Positions 5,294-7,594 of a DNA stretch of 7,594 bases are shown here, in pieces; positions within the stretch are counted from its first letter, which is position 1; the number at the start of each line of letters is the position of its first letter. The notes beneath the pieces are model-generated. The model did not search any database. It was not told where the DNA came from and saw only the letters and a list, made by a program, of their open reading frames with translations. The DNA lies in the NCBI GenBank assembly GCA_903929895.1, contig CAIYWM010000848.1, forward strand, positions 1 through 7,594. The letters are read 5' to 3'. Source of the stretch: an uncultured Alphaproteobacteria bacterium. Lineage in GTDB: Bacteria; Pseudomonadota; Alphaproteobacteria; Reyranellales; Reyranellaceae. Made by a program: the position numbers and the translations under genes.

Positions 5294-7181
5294 GCGGCGG
5301 GCCGTACTGCCCCGCCTTCTGCGGCACCGCGCGGCGCTGGTCGCCGCGGCGGACGGTAATGCCGTGGCGGTCGAAGAATTCCAGGATCTGGATCGCCACC
5401 TTGCGGCCGTTGTCCAACTTGTCGCGGAACTCGGCGGCGCTGAATTCGTGGTCGAAGGCGTTCGCGATTGCGACCATCTCGGCCACGACAGGACGCAGGA
5501 AGAAATGGTCGGGCGCCACTTCGACGACCCTTCCCAGCTTGGCGAGGCGCTGCAGCAGCCGGCGCGTGTCGGTCTCCGGCACGTTGTAGGCCTGCGCGAA
5601 GTCGCGGACACGCGGCGGCTTGAAGCGGTCGCGTGTCATGTCGGCGAAGATCTTCTGCCAAAGGGCCTCGTCGCGCGATCCGAGCTTCAGCGAATGCCCG
5701 GGCAGGCGCAGGAAGGCACCGTCGACGACGACCGTCTTGGCGCGGATCTCCTGGTCGAGCAGTACCTTGAACACAGGTGCCGGCCACCGCCGCTTCAGCG
5801 TCACGCGCAGGCGCTCGGCCTGCAGGCCCGGCGCGTCGGCCTTGGTCTCATGGAAGGTCTTGAGCGTGTCGACGATGTCCTGGCGCGCTGCCGCGAGGGT
5901 CTCGGCGAGCAAGCCGAAGCCTTCGAGCTTCTGGCCGCCCGCCGCCTCGAGATGCTTCTCGATCTCGGCGGGCCGGAGGTTCCGCGACAGGCCGAAGCGG
6001 CCCAGATCGACGAAGCCGCCGTCCAGCCGCAGCAGCCGCGGCATGACCTCGTCATCGGTCTCGGCGAGTGAAGCCAGTTCCAGCAGGCGGCGTTCGGCGC
6101 GCCGGTTGCGGGGTGGACCGAACGGATCGATGACCGTCCCGCCGGCCATCGTTCGGGTCGCGGACGGATCGCGAAGGATGACCCGGTCGCCCGCGAGCGC
6201 GCCGACCTTCTCGTCGAGCACGATCTGGGCAAGCGCCGTGTCGCCGGGCGCCAGCCTTTCGCCTTCGAGCAGCGCCACACGGCCCATGACATGGGCCGAT
6301 CCCAGGTGAACGTGCACCGGCGACCAGTGCTTCAACGACTGCGCTTCCGAAGCGAGCAGGTTCAGGCGAACGTCGATGCGGTCGGTCGGGGCGTGCAGCT
6401 CCGGGCTCACCACCCACTCGCCACGCCTGATCGCATCCTTGGAAAGCCGGGGCCCCGCGAGGTTGAGCGCGCAGCGCTCGCCGGCGCGCCCGATCGCTGC
6501 AGGCCGGTTCTGTGCGTGCAGCGAGCGCACCCGCGCCTCGATGCCGGACGGCGTCAGCAGAAGCCGGTCGTCGACCCTGATCTCGCCGGCATGGACCGTG
6601 CCCGTGACGACGACGCCCGCACCCGACAGCACGAAGCAGCGGTCCACCGCCAGACGCGCGAAGCCCGCGGCGCCCTTGCCGCTCTCACCAAGGACCAGCA
6701 GCTTTTCCTTCAGCTCGTCGATCCCCTGCCCGGTCATCGCCGAGACCGGCACGATCTCCGCGCCGCGCAGCGAGGTCGTGGCGAGCAGGGTCTCGATCTC
6801 GGCCATCCGCTCAAGCTGCTGGTCTTCGTTGGCGAGGTCGGCCTTGGTGAGGGCCACGATGCCGCGATCGAGGCCCAGCAGGTCGAGGATCTGCAGATGC
6901 TCGACGGTCTGAGGCTTGATTCCCTCGGCGGCCGACACGACGAGCAGCGCCGCATCGATGCCGGTCGCACCGGCCAGCATGTTGTGCACGAAGCGCTCGT
7001 GGCCGGGCACGTCGACGAAGCCGAGCTGACGGCCGTCGCCGAGATCGCTGTAGGCGTAGCCCAGGTCGATGGTGATGCCGCGCGCCTTCTCCTCCTTGAG
7101 GCGGTCGGCATCGACGCCGGTCAATGCCTTCACCAGCGCGGTCTTGCCGTGATCGATATGGCCCGCCGTGCCGACGATCAT
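5283..7181 (-). CDS. selB: Selenocysteine-specific translation elongation factor SelB
   Basis: A 632-residue GTPase that carries selenocysteyl-tRNA to UGA codons followed by a SECIS hairpin. The GTPase domain shows GHIDHGKT (7-14), switch I RGITIDLG (34-41), DVPGHERF (57-64), TKAD (112-115) and SAM (147-149). EF-Tu-like domains 2 and 3 follow (about 172-345). Winged-helix domains that bind SECIS RNA fill about 355-632, ending with the family signature EFFDRHGITVRRGDQRR and a 15-residue Pro/Gln-containing tail. Length matches the family (E. coli about 614). The start is the ATG at 7181, where MIVGTAGHIDHGKT begins; the frame is open for 78 more codons upstream, but that is the shadow of the Sel1-repeat gene. 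The ATG overlaps the Sel1-gene stop as ATGA, and GAGGA lies nine bases before it. No frameshift or missing motif is seen. Confidence 0.97.
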   Translation of the reverse strand: MIVGTAGHIDHGKTALVKALTGVDADRLKEEKARGITIDLGYAYSDLGDGRQLGFVDVPGHERFVHNMLAGATGIDAALLVVSAAEGIKPQTVEHLQILDLLGLDRGIVALTKADLANEDQQLERMAEIETLLATTSLRGAEIVPVSAMTGQGIDELKEKLLVLGESGKGAAGFARLAVDRCFVLSGAGVVVTGTVHAGEIRVDDRLLLTPSGIEARVRSLHAQNRPAAIGRAGERCALNLAGPRLSKDAIRRGEWVVSPELHAPTDRIDVRLNLLASEAQSLKHWSPVHVHLGSAHVMGRVALLEGERLAPGDTALAQIVLDEKVGALAGDRVILRDPSATRTMAGGTVIDPFGPPRNRRAERRLLELASLAETDDEVMPRLLRLDGGFVDLGRFGLSRNLRPAEIEKHLEAAGGQKLEGFGLLAETLAAARQDIVDTLKTFHETKADAPGLQAERLRVTLKRRWPAPVFKVLLDQEIRAKTVVVDGAFLRLPGHSLKLGSRDEALWQKIFADMTRDRFKPPRVRDFAQAYNVPETDTRRLLQRLAKLGRVVEVAPDHFFLRPVVAEMVAIANAFDHEFSAAEFRDKLDNGRKVAIQILEFFDRHGITVRRGDQRRAVPQKAGQYGPPPTA

Positions 7182-7594
7182 CGCAGCGGCTCCTCGGCTC
7201 GACGCTCCGCTTCGGCACGCTGCGAGGGCTTGGCATGGGCCCGAGCCTCTTTCAGGAACCCGGCCGCCAGCTCGCCCGCACCGCCCATCTCGGCCCGCCG
7301 CAACCAGTGCAACGCCTCGACCACGTCGCGCTCGACGCCCTTGCCGGCGAGACAGGCCGCCCCCAGCATCGCCTGCGCCTCGGCATGGCCGAGCCGCGCC
7401 GCCCGCGCCCACCAATCGGCGGCGGCCGTCGCGTCGCGTTCGACACCCAGCGCGTTGTGATGAATGTCACCCAGCCGGGCCATCGCCGCAGCGCTGCCGT
7501 GAGCGGCCGCCTTCTCCGCCCAGAAACGCGCGCCGGCGTAATCCTGCGGGCAGCCGCCGCCCACCAGCTTCATCCACGACAGCATGTCCTGCGA
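7178..7594 (-). CDS. Sel1-repeat (TPR-like) protein, 5' end outside window
   Basis: The last 138 residues of a gene whose start lies beyond the window; the frame is open to the edge. It contains at least two and a half Sel1-like repeats of about 36 residues: DYAGARFWAEKAAAHGSAAAMARLGDIHHNALG, VERDATAAADWWARAARLGHAEAQAMLGAACLAGKG, and VERDVVEALHWLRRAEMGGAGELAAGFLKEA. Conserved A-x-x-W/Y-x-x-x-A-A and G-x-A-x-A-x-x-L-G positions are clear. A charged Lys/Arg/Glu-rich tail follows. Such alpha-alpha solenoids usually mediate protein-protein contacts. The stop codon overlaps the selB start as ATGA, so it is coupled to selB. selA is a plausible further upstream neighbour but is not visible. An in-frame ATG at 7585 exists but lies within the repeat array and is unlikely to be the true start. 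The name Sel1 is unrelated to selenium. Confidence 0.9.
   Translation of the reverse strand, partial: SQDMLSWMKLVGGGCPQDYAGARFWAEKAAAHGSAAAMARLGDIHHNALGVERDATAAADWWARAARLGHAEAQAMLGAACLAGKGVERDVVEALHWLRRAEMGGAGELAAGFLKEARAHAKPSQRAEAERRAEEPLR
7191..7195 (-). promoter_or_regulatory. Ribosome binding site of selB inside the Sel1-repeat gene
   Basis: GAGGA on the minus strand, nine bases before the selB ATG at 7181. It supports this start over the longer open frame and lies within the last codons of the upstream gene. Confidence 0.6.

Noticed and set aside
7182..7415. 78-codon N-terminal extension of selB
   Set aside because: Gly/Arg/Ala-rich shadow of the Sel1-repeat gene; the GTPase domain begins at the ATG at 7181.
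6291..7460. 389-codon plus-strand open frame opposite selB
   Set aside because: Antisense shadow of selB without any recognisable motif.

Overview
The window is compact, GC-rich, fully coding DNA of an alphaproteobacterium. Evidence for this is the heavy G/C third-position use, GTG starts, ATGA/GTGA stop-start overlaps, and a DUF992 secreted protein, a family I know mainly from Alphaproteobacteria. A Hyphomicrobiales- or Reyranella-like source is a guess. No mobile element, CRISPR array or rRNA is visible, and no stretch over 300 bases lacks a gene.

Layout. On the plus strand at the left edge are the tail of an outer-membrane beta-barrel protein (3-200) and, 19 bases on, a secreted FecR-domain protein (220-1443) with a Gly/Asn/Ser-rich, beta-barrel-like C-terminal half. 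They converge on a long minus-strand block. Read in its own direction from the right edge, this block is: the end of a Sel1-repeat gene, selB, (a single plus-strand VOC gene at 4943-5293), selC (the selenocysteine tRNA), a small lipoprotein, a 53-residue protein, a DUF992 secreted protein, a helical 165-residue protein, an unrecognised 123-residue protein, fdhD and mobB.

Function. SelB and tRNA-Sec are the dedicated factors for decoding UGA as selenocysteine. FdhD delivers sulfur to the molybdenum of the bis-MGD cofactor of formate dehydrogenase, and MobB assists formation of that cofactor. The most economical reading is a maturation locus for a selenocysteine- and molybdenum-containing formate dehydrogenase, whose structural genes and the other sel genes (selA, selD) lie outside the window. 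The two unrecognised proteins directly upstream of fdhD, one overlapping fdhD by four bases, are the best candidates here for undescribed accessory factors. The left-edge pair looks like a separate cell-surface system, possibly a Slam-type exporter with its client. That is inference, because only the last 65 residues of the exporter are present.
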